A DNA stretch of 64,000 nucleotides from CAWIMX01 sp963837345. Lineage in GTDB: Bacteria; Acidobacteriota; Vicinamibacteria; Vicinamibacterales; CAVVIG01. The notes under the pieces were generated by a model. It saw only the letters and a list, made by a program, of their open reading frames with translations. It was not told the DNA's origin and searched no databases. A program made the translations under genes and the position numbers. The stretch spans positions 186,001 to 250,000 of the forward strand of contig CAWIMX010000001.1 of the NCBI GenBank assembly GCA_963837345.1, in the 5' to 3' direction. Of the stretch, positions 42,493 through 51,182 are shown one piece after another (the first letter of the stretch is position 1; each line of letters begins with the position of its first letter).

Positions 42493-43135
42493 ACGCACAG
42501 CCGTAGTCGTGGATTGACTCTGATCGCACGGCCTTGCTGTTGTCTACGCAGGGTTCGCCCGCACGGTGGAACCACCCGCCCTTGAACTCAAGGATCGTTC
42601 CTTCGGGCGCAAGTACGCCATTCAATGCGGACCCTCGTGCCTGCTGTTCTGCGGCGGTGCCTTCGCGCGCGGCTGAGGCTTTCCTGACCCACGGCTCATA
42701 GCGAAGCCCTGGCCGCTCCGCCGAAGACCAGTCGCGGTCATTCACCCACACACGTGCTTCGACCGAACCGATGGATTGCTGTGCAAGTGTCCGCTCGGTC
42801 TCGGTGAGCTCCGCGAGCTTCGGATGAGCAAGAAGACGGGGGCGCAGCCTGTTGCAGAGAGCGCTGTTCGCGCTTTCACCGGCCTCAGGCGAGATCGCGT
42901 ACTGTGCGCGCAAGCCGACTGGCGAATTCAAGAAGGCGTCGTACGCCACGAAGCCGACTCTGATCATGCAGAGGAGCCGAACGGCGCCCGCGCACTCGCC
43001 GTGGTTCTTGAATTCCAGAGTCGGCTCGTCGAGCTGCCCCCTCTCGATGAGCGCGACCACGTCGTTAAACGAGCCGACGCTAAGCATGGCGCGTTGGCGT
43101 TCGGGAGCTACCGATGATTCGAATGTCCAGAGCAC
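42491..43135 (-). CDS. Cassette protein, unknown
   Basis: About 214 residues from GTG 43135 (ATG 43087 is an alternative; a longer frame to 43198 would begin inside the attC). No known domain is recognised. Visible segments are SFNDVVALIERGQLDEPTLEF, CAGAVRLLCMIRVGFVAYDA and, near the end, ILEFKGGWFHRAGEPC. The TAA stop lies exactly at the IS481 junction (42491-42493), so the insertion is immediately behind the gene and its coding part seems complete. Confidence 0.55.
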   Translation of the reverse strand: MLWTFESSVAPERQRAMLSVGSFNDVVALIERGQLDEPTLEFKNHGECAGAVRLLCMIRVGFVAYDAFLNSPVGLRAQYAISPEAGESANSALCNRLRPRLLAHPKLAELTETERTLAQQSIGSVEARVWVNDRDWSSAERPGLRYEPWVRKASAAREGTAAEQQARGSALNGVLAPEGTILEFKGGWFHRAGEPCVDNSKAVRSESIHDYGCA

Positions 43136-43147
43136 TTCGCCGAACCT

Positions 43148-43236
43148 GCCTAACGGACGGCGCGTAAGCCGCGGCGGCTCGATGCCCGATTGTGCCACAG
43201 TGTCTGGCCGCCGTCGGCTTCACGCGCTTGTTAGGC
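43148..43236 (-). other. attC site 9
   Basis: GCCTAACG and GTTAGGC ends; arms GGCGCGTAAGCCGCGGCGGC and GCCGCCGTCGGCTTCACGCGC. It closes the cassette of the secreted protein at 43245-43853. Confidence 0.9.
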
Positions 43237-43244
43237 GGGACCCG

Positions 43245-43853
43245 CTATGACTCCCAGAGGTACATGTGCTCCACAGCAACCCAACGACTGCCGTCGCGCT
43301 GCAATACGACCGCCAATCCGTGCCCGCAGAGTAGACCGCAACTAAACCCGAGATACGCCATGGCTTCATTCCTCGAGTCACCATAGGCGATAGCCGAGAG
43401 CGACACAATTCCCCGTGCCTTCGGATAGCGACGTGCGAACGTTCGCCAGTAGTCGCGCCCAGGCGCCTCAAGCTCACGGGCCAGTTCCGCGCTGGGCACG
43501 ACCGTGACGTCTGGCCGCTGCCCGACTGCTAGAGGCAGTTCACCCTCCCGTCGCACTGCCGTCAAGAAGGCGTCGATAGTAGAAGGGGCGGGCTTCTTCA
43601 GGAACCGTCGCAGGTTCTCCTCCCTGCGGAACTCGTCAGACCACAATGGGGGCTTCACGAGTTCTTTGATCACGACAACGGCCCGCTTGTCGCTGGCGCC
43701 GGTGAGGCTGGGGTGATGCAGAAGGGCAACGTACACTGCAAGGTCGTCCGCCCTCTGGTCGGCTGACCCCGGCATGGGTTGGCTTTGGACCACGCCCGGA
43801 ATGAGCCCAATCGCCACGACAAGCCACGCAACTCGTGTCGTCGAACCTCGCAT
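43245..43853 (-). CDS. Secreted cassette protein with CGxLCGxG motif
   Basis: A 202-residue protein with a signal peptide (about 1-25, ending VVQSQP). The C-terminal part reads RDYWRTFARRYPKARGIVSL, SAIAYGDSRNEAMAYLGFSC, GLLCGHGLAVVLQRDGSRWV, a pattern (W..F..rYP.a.G.v..S...f...r..A..Y....CG.LCG.G......r....W) that recurs in small exported proteins of cassette arrays and soil bacteria; function unknown. The stop is 9 bp from attC 9 and the start 8 bp from attC 10, so it fills its cassette. Confidence 0.72.
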   Translation of the reverse strand: MRGSTTRVAWLVVAIGLIPGVVQSQPMPGSADQRADDLAVYVALLHHPSLTGASDKRAVVVIKELVKPPLWSDEFRREENLRRFLKKPAPSTIDAFLTAVRREGELPLAVGQRPDVTVVPSAELARELEAPGRDYWRTFARRYPKARGIVSLSAIAYGDSRNEAMAYLGFSCGLLCGHGLAVVLQRDGSRWVAVEHMYLWES

Positions 43854-43860
43854 CGTCTCC

Positions 43861-43929
43861 GCCTAACGGCAGGCATCAGCCGCGGCGCGCAGGCGTCCAT
43901 CGCGCCGTCGGCTGCATGCCATGTTAGGC
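43861..43929 (-). other. attC site 10
   Basis: At 69 bp the shortest of the set: GCCTAACG and GTTAGGC ends, arms GGCATCAGCCGCGGCGCG and CGCGCCGTCGGCTGCATGCC, nearly perfect. It closes the DUF4258 toxin-antitoxin cassette. Confidence 0.9.
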
Positions 43930-43939
43930 CTCACGTCGA

Positions 43940-44143
43940 TCAACTTGCACGGCGTTTTGCCAAGAGCGCTCTGACCGCCGGAACGAGTTTGACCGGTATT
44001 TTCATCACGGTCGTCGTCGTTGATCGGTACGCTGCCTCGTCTTCCGCCACAGCCTCGATGTCGGACTGCGCTTCGTAGTGATCGAGTAGCCGTTGCACCC
44101 GCGCGTCGTTCCAACCTGGTGGAAATCGATTGCGTTTCTTCAT
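43940..44143 (-). CDS. Antitoxin-like protein partnering a DUF4258 gene
   Basis: A 67-residue protein: FPPGWNDARVQRLLDHYEAQ, then AVAEDEAAYRSTTTTVMKIP and VKLVPAVRALLAKRR. The order WDxxRVxxxxxHYExQ ... VPxELVPxVRxLIAKR is that of small antitoxins found next to DUF4258/BrnT-like genes. Its ATG would overlap the restored toxin stop by 4 nt. The frame is intact and ends 11 bp from attC 10. Confidence 0.72.
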   Translation of the reverse strand: MKKRNRFPPGWNDARVQRLLDHYEAQSDIEAVAEDEAAYRSTTTTVMKIPVKLVPAVRALLAKRRAS

Positions 44144-44422
44144 GGTTTCTTCCGTTTTAGGGACTTCTGACGCCGCCGGAGAGCCTTCCGAGCCTTCCTA
44201 CGCGGTGATGACGAATACGGAGCCCGGAGTCGGGTCCGGCACGTAAATCACGCGCAAGTACCGACCTGCCTCGGTTTGACCGAGAGCGATCCGTGACCCG
44301 TCGCGACCGGCACGATCCTCCATCGGACGCGCCAGGACATCCTCCACTTCTTCCTCGACGACCGAGTGACCGTAGATGTGGGGTTCACCGGTTGCGGGAT
44401 CGATGTAGAACCGGACGGTCAC
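44140..44422 (-). pseudogene. DUF4258-family toxin-like gene with a short deletion
   Basis: From GTG 44422 the frame reads FYIDPATGEPHIYGHSVVEE, EVEDVLARPMEDRAGRDGSR, GQTEAGRYLRVIYVPD and FVITA, then stops at TAG (about 44198). The family continues as VITAYxLxGKxxxAxRRRxRR; here KARKALRRRQKSLKRKK follows in another frame and ends at TGA 44140-44142, overlapping the antitoxin ATG. A loss of 2 (mod 3) bases, for example 8, at the TAG explains this. The toxin is therefore probably truncated. Confidence 0.72.
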
Positions 44423-44480
44423 TCCGAAATTCTACGCCTCGTGCCAGGTCTTTCAGAAATGTCGCAGCCATCGCCCCTGA

Positions 44481-44554
44481 GGCCTAACGTCGCCGCTTCA
44501 GCCGCGGTGGCTCATGATCCACCGGCCGCCGTCGGCTGCAAGCGGAGGTTACGC
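44481..44554 (-). other. attC site 11 (right edge of array)
   Basis: Left end GGCCTAACG and arms CCGCTTCAGCCGCGG and CCGTCGGCTGCAAGCGG are normal, but the right core reads GTTACGC in place of GTTRRRY because from GTTAC onward the sequence belongs to a recombinase gene. This is the junction of the array with the flanking sequence. Confidence 0.82.
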
Positions 44555-45425
44555 GTCAGGAGAATACTCGCTGAAGGCGCTGACGAAGAAGGCGGCAGCC
44601 GTGGGACTCACGAACAGAACTGGCGGCACTCCGCTGGTCAAAGCCAAGATCCATCAGCTCCTCCAGAACCCGATCTATTACGGCGAGTTCTATTGGTTGG
44701 GACAGCTCCATCAAGGACTTCACAAGCCGCTCATCTCGCGCGATCTCTTCACCCGAGTGCAGGACGTCTTTGCCGCCGCCAACCATCCTCGCCACACGAA
44801 GCGCCAACACGCATTCGCGGGGCTGGTGACGTGCGGCCGCTGCGGATGCGCTTTTACAGCCGAGACCAAGAAGGGGCAGTACGTCTACTACCACTGCACC
44901 GGCCATCGTGGTCCATGCGGCAATACGTCCGTGCGCGAGGAGGAACTGGTTCGGCAGTTCGGGGAGATCCTGAAGCGCATCCGTATCCCGCACGAACTCG
45001 CCGGCAAGCTGGCGACAGTCCTTCTGCAGCAGCAACAGATGCTGCTGCGCTCCAAACTCGATCGCGTATACGACGATCGCCTGAACGATGCGATCTCGGA
45101 TGAGCTCTGGGCGACGAAATCAGGCGAGCTGCAGGAGGAACTGAGGCGCGTAAGAGCTGAGATGGAGCGTCACGAGGGCGCCAGCCAGGCGTACCAGACC
45201 GCAGGACTCCAGATCCTAGAACTCGCGCAAAATGCCTATTCGTCGTACGTTACGAAGAATCCGCGCGAACAGGCGCGTTTGATCAACACGCTGGTATCGA
45301 ACTCCACGTTCGATCGCGGAAGTCTTTCTCCGACTTACATTAAGCCGTTCGACGTATTCGCGAACGGGGGCAAAACTGGAGATTGGCTCCTCAGGCTGGA
45401 CTCGAACCAGCAACCCTCCGGTTAA
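44547..45425 (+). pseudogene. Large serine recombinase lacking its catalytic domain
   Basis: The frame entering from attC 11 encodes GYASGEYSLKALTKKAAAVG, then KAKIHQLLQNPIYYGEFYWL (recombinase domain), LVTCGRCGCAFTAETKKGQY and YHCTGHRGPCGN (zinc ribbon), and a coiled coil (ELQEELRRVRAEMERHEG). These are domains 2-4 of a large serine recombinase; the resolvase domain with the nucleophilic Ser is absent. The protein ends LRLDSNQQPSG inside the tRNA-Asn gene, as in integrases encoded next to their tRNA attachment site. It is the likely relic of the element that founded the island. Confidence 0.85.
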
Positions 45426-45458
45426 CAGCCGGATGCTCTGCCATTGAGCTACTGAGGA
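45384..45458 (-). tRNA. tRNA-Asn (GTT)
   Basis: The minus strand folds as a 72-nt cloverleaf plus encoded CCA: acceptor TCCTCAG/CTGAGGA, D-arm GCTC/GAGC, anticodon stem TCCGG/CCGGA with loop CTGTTAA (anticodon GTT) and T-arm GCTGG-TTCGAGT-CCAGC. The 3' end overlaps the recombinase tail, marking this tRNA as the integration target. On its minus-strand upstream side TAGTAT (45500-45495) is a possible -10. Confidence 0.95.
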
Positions 45459-45921
45459 ACGTTGGCGGGCCGACGCGCGAGCTCCGAACCACCAATACTA
45501 GCTAATCCGTAACGCTCCGGTCAACGGCGCGGCGTGTCGGCACTGCGTCCATCCGTCGAAAGAGACCCGCGATCCCGCGCGAACGGCAGAGTCCTTTCCC
45601 GGGCGTCTCCTTTGCATGGATCCTGGCAGAGGTTCTCGAAATCAACCGGCGTCCGCCGCGGGAGCTTCGCGGAACCGCGCGAATTTCGCCGCACGCGGGG
45701 CGCGCCGTGCACGCATAGGTGTCGAGCATGACGGTCGCATCCAGCGCATTTTTCCCGGTGGGCGAGGTGTGTATGACCCGCACCGCCGTTCCGGCGCGCG
45801 CCCTCGGGCCGCGCGCCTTCGTGTCCGTCGATCCGGCCATTCACCCGCGCCGGCAGCCGCCGCAAGCCGACTCGTCGGCGGCCCCGGCGCCGCGCTAGGC
45901 GCCGTCGCGCGGGAGCTGGCC
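45459..45921. other. 463-bp gap, no supportable gene
   Basis: Apart from the probable tRNA promoter I see nothing firm. Long open frames on both strands here have biased Arg/Ala/Pro translations typical of GC-rich shadows. The promoter of the following carbohydrate genes should be in the right half. Confidence 0.5.
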
Positions 45922-46963
45922 ATGAGAATCGCTCAGGTGGCACCCCTCATGGAGAGCGTGCCGCCCGCCCTCTACGGCGGCACGGAGCGCGTCGTCGCCT
46001 ACCTCACCGATGCGCTGGTGGAGATGGGCCACGACGTAACGCTCTTCGGCAGCGCCGATTCCCACACGCGCGGGTCGCTGGTGCCGGTCTGCCCCCGCGC
46101 GCTCCGGCTCGATCCGGGGGTGCCGGGATCACATCGCCTGGCACATGCTCATGATCGAGTGGGTGGCGCAGCACGCCGACGCATTCGACGTGATGCACTT
46201 CCACATCGCCCATCTGCATTTTCCCGTGATCCGCCGGCTCCGCGTCCCCAACGTCACGACGCTGCACGGCCGTCTCGATCTCCCCGAGCTGCTTCCGCTG
46301 TTCCGCGAATTCTCGGACATCCCGCTGGTTTCCATCTCCGACGCCCAGCGGCGCCCGATCGCGGCAGCGAACTGGATGGCAACGATCCCGCACGGGCTGC
46401 CGGCGGGGCTGCTCACCGAGGGCGCCGGCGGCGATTACTTCGCCTTCCTCGGCCGCATCTGCCCCGAAAAGCGGCCCGACCGTGCCATCAGGATCGCGAC
46501 GGCCCTCGGGGCGCGCCTGCGAATCGCCGCCAAGGTCGACGCGGCCGACCGTGAGTACTTCGATCAGGAGATCCGGCCGCTCCTCGACCATCCGCTCGTC
46601 GAGTTCATCGGCGAAATCGGCGAAGATGGCAAGGGCGAGTTCCTCGGGCGCGCCCGGGCGCTGCTGTTCCCGATCGACTGGCCCGAGCCGTTCGGGATGG
46701 TGCTCATCGAGGCGCTCGCCTGCGGCACACCCGTCGTCGCGTTTCGCGCCGGATCGGTGCCGGAAATCATCGACGACGGCGTGACGGGGTTCGTGGTCGA
46801 TACGCTCGACGGGGCCATCGATGCGGCGCGGCACGTCGACGCGCTCGATCGACACGCCTGCCGGAGGGCGTTCGAGCAGCGGTTCACGTCGCTGCGGATG
46901 GCGGAGCAGCATGTCGCCGTGTACTCGGAGGTGATTGGGGCCAACGCCGCCGACGCCGCCTAG
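45922..46963 (+). pseudogene. Family 4-type glycosyltransferase, one-base frameshift
   Basis: ATG 45922 opens MRIAQVAPLMESVPPALYGG, TERVVAYLTDALVEMGHDVT, the GT-B N-terminus seen in soil-bacterial GT4 proteins. At 46123-46124 the frame changes: GTGCCGGGATC should be GTGCGGGATC to give VRDHIAWHMLMIEWV. The second frame carries FLGRICPEKRPDRAIRIA and the donor-site PEPFGMVLIEALACGTPVVA with G-FRAGSVPEII. Restored length 346 residues. It is 15 bp from the glucosidase gene, so the two should be co-transcribed for oligosaccharide or glycogen-like metabolism. Confidence 0.82.
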
Positions 46964-46978
46964 GGAGGCAGAGTCTAG

Positions 46979-49148
46979 ATGCACGACGTCCTGTCGGTCG
47001 ACGAGCGTTTCGCCATCGTCACGGCCGGACAGCGGACGACGGGTCCGCTGCGGGTGCTCAAGCAGGGCGAGGCGTTCGGCGTCTTCGATCAGTATGGCGA
47101 CGCCGTGCCGGGCGGCGAACAGGGTCTCTACTACAAGGGCACGCGCTACCTGTCGGGACTCGAGCTGCTGCTGGCGCGCCATCGCCCGCTGCTGCTGAGC
47201 TCGACCGTCAGCGACGACAACGCCGTCTTCGTCGCCGATTTCACGAATCTCGATGTCTGCCAGGACGGCCACATCGAGCTGCCGCACGGCGCGATCCATC
47301 TGCTGCGCTCGCGCATTCTGGGCGACGGCTTCAGCATCGACCGGATCCGGGTATCGAACCACAGCACGCGCACCGTCGAGATTCCGCTGACGGTCCGCTT
47401 CGAGGCGGACTTTGCCGACGTGTTCGAAGTCCGCGGCACCTCGCGCCCGGCGCGAGGGTCGTTCCTGCCGGAGCGTCTGCTCACCGAGGAGAGCGTGCTC
47501 GGCTACGTCGGACTCGATCACGTCGAGCGGCGGTCGCGCATCCGCTGGAGCCGGAGGCCCGACGTGCTCGAAGCGGGCCAGGCGCGGTTCGTGTTTCGGC
47601 TCGAGCCGCATGCGCCCGTCGTGTTCGAGATGCGCGTGACCTGCGAAGAGGGCGCCGCGGCCCACGTCGACATTCCGAAGGACTACGGCGCGGCCCTCGC
47701 CGCCACGCGGACCGAGCGCGCGGCCCGCACCGAGCGGGCGCTGCCGCGTGCGCACGTCCCACGAATCGGTCAATCGCTGGCTGAAGCGGTCGACGGCCGA
47801 CCTGCAGATGATGCTCACCGACACGCCGCACGGGCTGTATCCGTACGCGGGCATCCCGTGGTTCAGCACACCGTTCGGGCGCGACGGCCTCATCACCGCG
47901 TTCGAGCTCCTGTGGGCCGCGCCCGAGATCGCCCGGGGGGTGCTCACCTTCCTCGCCGCGACCCAGGCGACCGAGCATTCCGACGTGCGGGATGCCGAGC
48001 CCGGCAAGATCCTGCACGAGATGCGAAGCGGCGAGATGGCGGCGCTCGGCGAGGTGCCCTTCGGCCGCTACTACGGCAGCATCGACTCGACGCCGCTCTT
48101 CGTCTGGCTCGCCCACGCCTACTTCCGGCGGACGGGCGACCGCGCGCTCATCGACCGGCTCTGGCCGCATCTGCTGGCCGCGCTCCACTGGATGGCCACC
48201 GACGGCGACTCGGACGGCGACGGCTTCATCGAATACGCGCGGCACAGCGCCGACGGACTCGTGCAGCAGGGCTGGCGCGACTCGAACGACTCGGTGTTCC
48301 ATGCCGACGGCACGCTCGCCCCGGCGCCCATCGCGCTGTGCGAAGTGCAGGGCTATGCCTACGCCGCCTGGCGGGGCGCCGCCGCCCTCGGCGACCTCCG
48401 CGGCGAGCACGACCGCGCACGCGAGTGGCACGCGAAGGCCGACTGCCTGCGCGACCATTTCGAGAAGGCGTTCTGGTGCGAGGAGCTCGGCACGTATGCC
48501 ATGGCGCTCGACGGGCAGAAGCGCGCGTGCCGCGTGAAATCGTCGGCGCCGGCGCATTGCCTGCTGAGCGGCATCGTCGCGTCCGACGCCAGAGCCGAGC
48601 GACTGACGGCCACCCTCATGGACGAAGGATCGTTCGCCGGCTGGGGGATTCGCACCGTGGCGGCCGGGCAGTCGCGCTACAACCCGCTGTCGTATCACAA
48701 CGGCTCAATCTGGCCGCACGACAACGCGCTGGCGGCGGCCGGCCTCGCGCGCGCCGGCTTCACCCGGGCGGCGATGCGGATCTTCGACGCGATGCTCGAC
48801 CTCAGCCAGTCGGTAGACCTGCACCGGCTGCCGGAGCTCATCTGTGGATTCCACCGGCGGTTCGAAGAGCGGCCGACGCTCTACCCCGTTGCGTGTGCGC
48901 CCCAGGCGTGGGCGGCGGGCGCCGTGTACCTGCTGATCCAGGCGTCGCTCGGCTTGCAGGTCGACGCGTGCGACCGCCGCATCACCTTCGACCGCGCGAT
49001 GATCCCCGAGAGCGTGGAGCGGGTGCACCTCTACAACCTCAGAGTCGGCGAGGCCGAGGTGGATCTGCTGCTCGAGCGGCACGCGCAGGACGTCGGCGTG
49101 AGCGTGCTGCGGCGCCAGGGAGAAGTCGACATCGTCGCCATCAAGTGA
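46979..49148 (+). pseudogene. Amylo-alpha-1,6-glucosidase family protein (GH63/GDE-like), one-base frameshift
   Basis: The N-terminal part (LYYKGTRYLSGLELLL ... VADFTNLDVCQDG) is the glycogen-debranching N-terminal sandwich; the C-terminal part in the next frame (TSHESVNRWLKRSTADLQMM, YPYAGIPWFSTPFGRDG, GSIDSTPLFVWLAHAY, SYHNGSIWPHDNAL) is the (alpha/alpha)6 catalytic barrel with its acidic residues. The join is at 47744-47745: CTGCCGCGTG should read CTGCGCGTG to give RALRVRTSHES. Repaired length is 722 residues. It would hydrolyse alpha-glucosidic links in glycogen- or trehalose-related glycans. It overlaps the next gene tail to tail by 8 bp. Confidence 0.85.
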
Positions 49149-50661
49149 CTCGCTCCATGTCGACTTCGACTTCGAGGCTTTCCCGATCGCGGCCGATCGT
49201 GGCCACGGCGAGGCGCCTGGCATTGCGCCGGTAGGTCACGCTGCAGTCGCGCGCCTCGAGGTCGCCGTCGATCTGTGCGGTGTCCCACGACGCCGCGTGC
49301 CCCACGTAGTTGATCGCGACGTCGTAGTGCTGGCTCCAGAAGAACGGGACGGCGTCGAATCGCTCGCCGCCGCCCAGCATGTTCCGGCCTGCCACGGCCC
49401 CCTGACGCTCCGCCACGACCCAGTGCTCGACGCGGATGCGCTGGCCCGTGTGGGGGTCGGGCCAGCGCGCAATGTCCCCGGCCGCGAACACCCCGGGCGC
49501 GGTCGTCTCCAGCCGCTCGTCGACGACGACCCCCCGGTCGACTGCCAGGTGCGCCTGCCGGGCGAGCTCGAGTCGCGGCTCGACGCCGATCCCGACGACC
49601 ACCAGGTCGGCGTCGATCGTCGAGCCGTCGTCGAGGGTCACGCGCCGGGCGTCGATCGCCGCCAGTGAGCGGCCAAGGTGAAAACCGACGCCGTGCGATT
49701 CGTGGAGACACTGAATGAAGCGGCCCACCTTGGGCCCGAGCACACGCTCCATGGGCCGCCCTTCAGGCGACACCACGTCCACCGCCAGACCGCGCGCGCG
49801 CAGGGAGGCGGCGACCTCCAGACCGATGAAGCTCGCACCGACCACCACCGCCCGGCGGGCTGCCGCGGCCCCGGCGATGATCGCTTCGCTGTCGGAGACC
49901 GTACGCAGGTAGTGCACGTGACCGTCGGCGGCGCCGGGCACTTTCAGCCGCACGGGCTCGGCGCCGGTCGCGAGGAGCAGGCGGCCGAACCGATACCGAT
50001 TGCCGCCGGCGACGCGCACGGCCCGTCCGGGCACGTCGATCCACGACACGCGCGCGTTCAGCACGAGCTCGATGCCGCGATCCACATACCAGCCGGCGGG
50101 GTGCAGCGGAACCGCATCGGCCTCCACCGACCCGGCCAGGTAGTCCTTCGAGAGCGACGGGCGGTCGCACGGGGGATGGCTCGACGCGCTGAGGACCACG
50201 ACGGGGCGATCGTAGCCTTCGAATCGAAGCGCCTCGGCCGCGGCATGGCCCGCGGCACCCCCCCCGACGATCACGACCGACTCCGGCCACGCCTGTCTGG
50301 CGGCGGCCGTGGGCGTGCGCCTCGGTGGCGGGAGCCGGTTGGACACTCGAACGGCCTCGTCTCCCGACTCGACGGTCCAGCACGGCACCGGATCGAGCGC
50401 CGGCGCCCGGATCGCTTCCCCGGTTTTCAAGCTGAAGCAGGCGTGGTGCCAGGGGCAGCGAATCGTGTCTCCGACGATGAGCCCTTCCGCGAGGGGGCCC
50501 TTGTAATGCGTGCACCGTGCACCGACCGCGAAGACCCCGCTGGCGGCCTGCACGAGCAGGACCTCTTCGCCGTCGACTCGACCGGTGATGGTCTTGTCTC
50601 GCTCGATTTCCTCGAGAGGCACCCCTTGGGAGAGGTTTCGCGAATCGTTCGGAGCTGACAT
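49141..50661 (-). CDS. Rieske-domain FAD-dependent pyridine nucleotide-disulfide oxidoreductase (AIFM3/ferredoxin reductase-like)
   Basis: A 506-residue fusion: N-terminal Rieske [2Fe-2S] domain (about 10-105) with CTHYKGPL and CPWHHACF ligands, then an FAD/NAD reductase: VVIVGGGAAGHAAAEALR (FAD), CDRPSLSKDYL, LLLATGAEPVRL, a second dinucleotide fold VVVGASFIGLEVAASLR (NADH) and VFAAGDIARWPD. A C-terminal dimer domain follows (FFWSQHYDVAINYVG). It transfers electrons from NAD(P)H to an iron-sulfur partner, as in oxygenase reductases. It is divergent from the small secreted protein gene. Confidence 0.9.
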   Translation of the reverse strand: MSAPNDSRNLSQGVPLEEIERDKTITGRVDGEEVLLVQAASGVFAVGARCTHYKGPLAEGLIVGDTIRCPWHHACFSLKTGEAIRAPALDPVPCWTVESGDEAVRVSNRLPPPRRTPTAAARQAWPESVVIVGGGAAGHAAAEALRFEGYDRPVVVLSASSHPPCDRPSLSKDYLAGSVEADAVPLHPAGWYVDRGIELVLNARVSWIDVPGRAVRVAGGNRYRFGRLLLATGAEPVRLKVPGAADGHVHYLRTVSDSEAIIAGAAAARRAVVVGASFIGLEVAASLRARGLAVDVVSPEGRPMERVLGPKVGRFIQCLHESHGVGFHLGRSLAAIDARRVTLDDGSTIDADLVVVGIGVEPRLELARQAHLAVDRGVVVDERLETTAPGVFAAGDIARWPDPHTGQRIRVEHWVVAERQGAVAGRNMLGGGERFDAVPFFWSQHYDVAINYVGHAASWDTAQIDGDLEARDCSVTYRRNARRLAVATIGRDRESLEVEVDMERVT

Positions 50662-50808
50662 TTGAGCGAAATTGCCGTCGCCGGCGGGGACGGTGCAACC
50701 GCGATGCCGGAGGTGCGTATCGGGCGAGCGTTTTGCAACGATCGCGTAACAAGCCGGGGATCAGTGGACATCCCGCCCGCTGCCGAGCCCGGCCAGCGGG
50801 AGCGATCA

Positions 50809-51153
50809 ATGCGCAGCGGGCTTCTCACCTGCGGAGTGTTCTTTCTTCTCGCCGTGCCGCTTGGTGCCGACCAGCCCCTGGCGCTCCGCGTAAGTCCGGT
50901 CGTGGCGCGGGCCCCGACCACCGTCGAGATTCGGGCGACGGTCGAGCCCAGTCCCGAGAATCGCACGCTGAAGGTGGTGGCTGAATCCGACGGGTACTAC
51001 CGCAGCAGCCAGGTCGACCTGGGCAGCGAAACGCCGAGCCTGTGGGTGATTCACTACCGGGATCTGCCGCGCGGCAGCTACGTCGTCACCGTGACCCTCG
51101 CGACGGCCGACGGGCACACGAGGAGCATCACGAAACGCATGAGCGTGATGTAG
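50809..51153 (+). CDS. Small secreted Ig-like protein, unknown
   Basis: A 114-residue protein with signal peptide (MRSGLLTCGVFFLLAVPLGA, cut near AD-QP) and a single beta-sandwich-like domain: RVSPVVARAPTTVEIRATVE, LKVVAESDGYYRSSQVDLG, YVVTVTLATADGHTRS. The alternation and tyrosine-corner-like end resemble bacterial Ig-like modules. ATG 50809 is chosen because it begins the signal peptide and follows GCGGGAGCG; the longer frame from 50662 has no such start. Function unknown. Confidence 0.65.
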   Translation: MRSGLLTCGVFFLLAVPLGADQPLALRVSPVVARAPTTVEIRATVEPSPENRTLKVVAESDGYYRSSQVDLGSETPSLWVIHYRDLPRGSYVVTVTLATADGHTRSITKRMSVM

Positions 51154-51182
51154 CTCCTCGCGCCCTCGGAAATCAGGCCTTT

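Larger units (their letters stand above)
34196..44554 (-). mobile_element. Chromosomal gene-cassette array without integrase (CALIN), eleven attC sites
   Basis: Eleven attC sites are spaced through 10.4 kb. Read on the minus strand each begins with an RYYYAAC box, then a stem whose common sequence is GCTTGCAGCCGACGGCG ... CGCCGCGGCTGAAGC, and ends ACGTTAG-like. The extra unpaired base in the right-hand half and the ACGTTA(G) end show that all point to the minus strand, as do most cassette genes. Cassettes are 0.5-2.1 kb. No tyrosine integron integrase or attI is present in the window; orientation predicts it on the right, where a truncated serine recombinase is found instead. Two IS481 elements lie inside. 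Confidence 0.9.

Noticed and set aside
45502..45943. Overlapping open frames right of tRNA-Asn
   Set aside because: All are Arg/Ala-rich shadows without starts or motifs; the first supported codon is ATG 45922.
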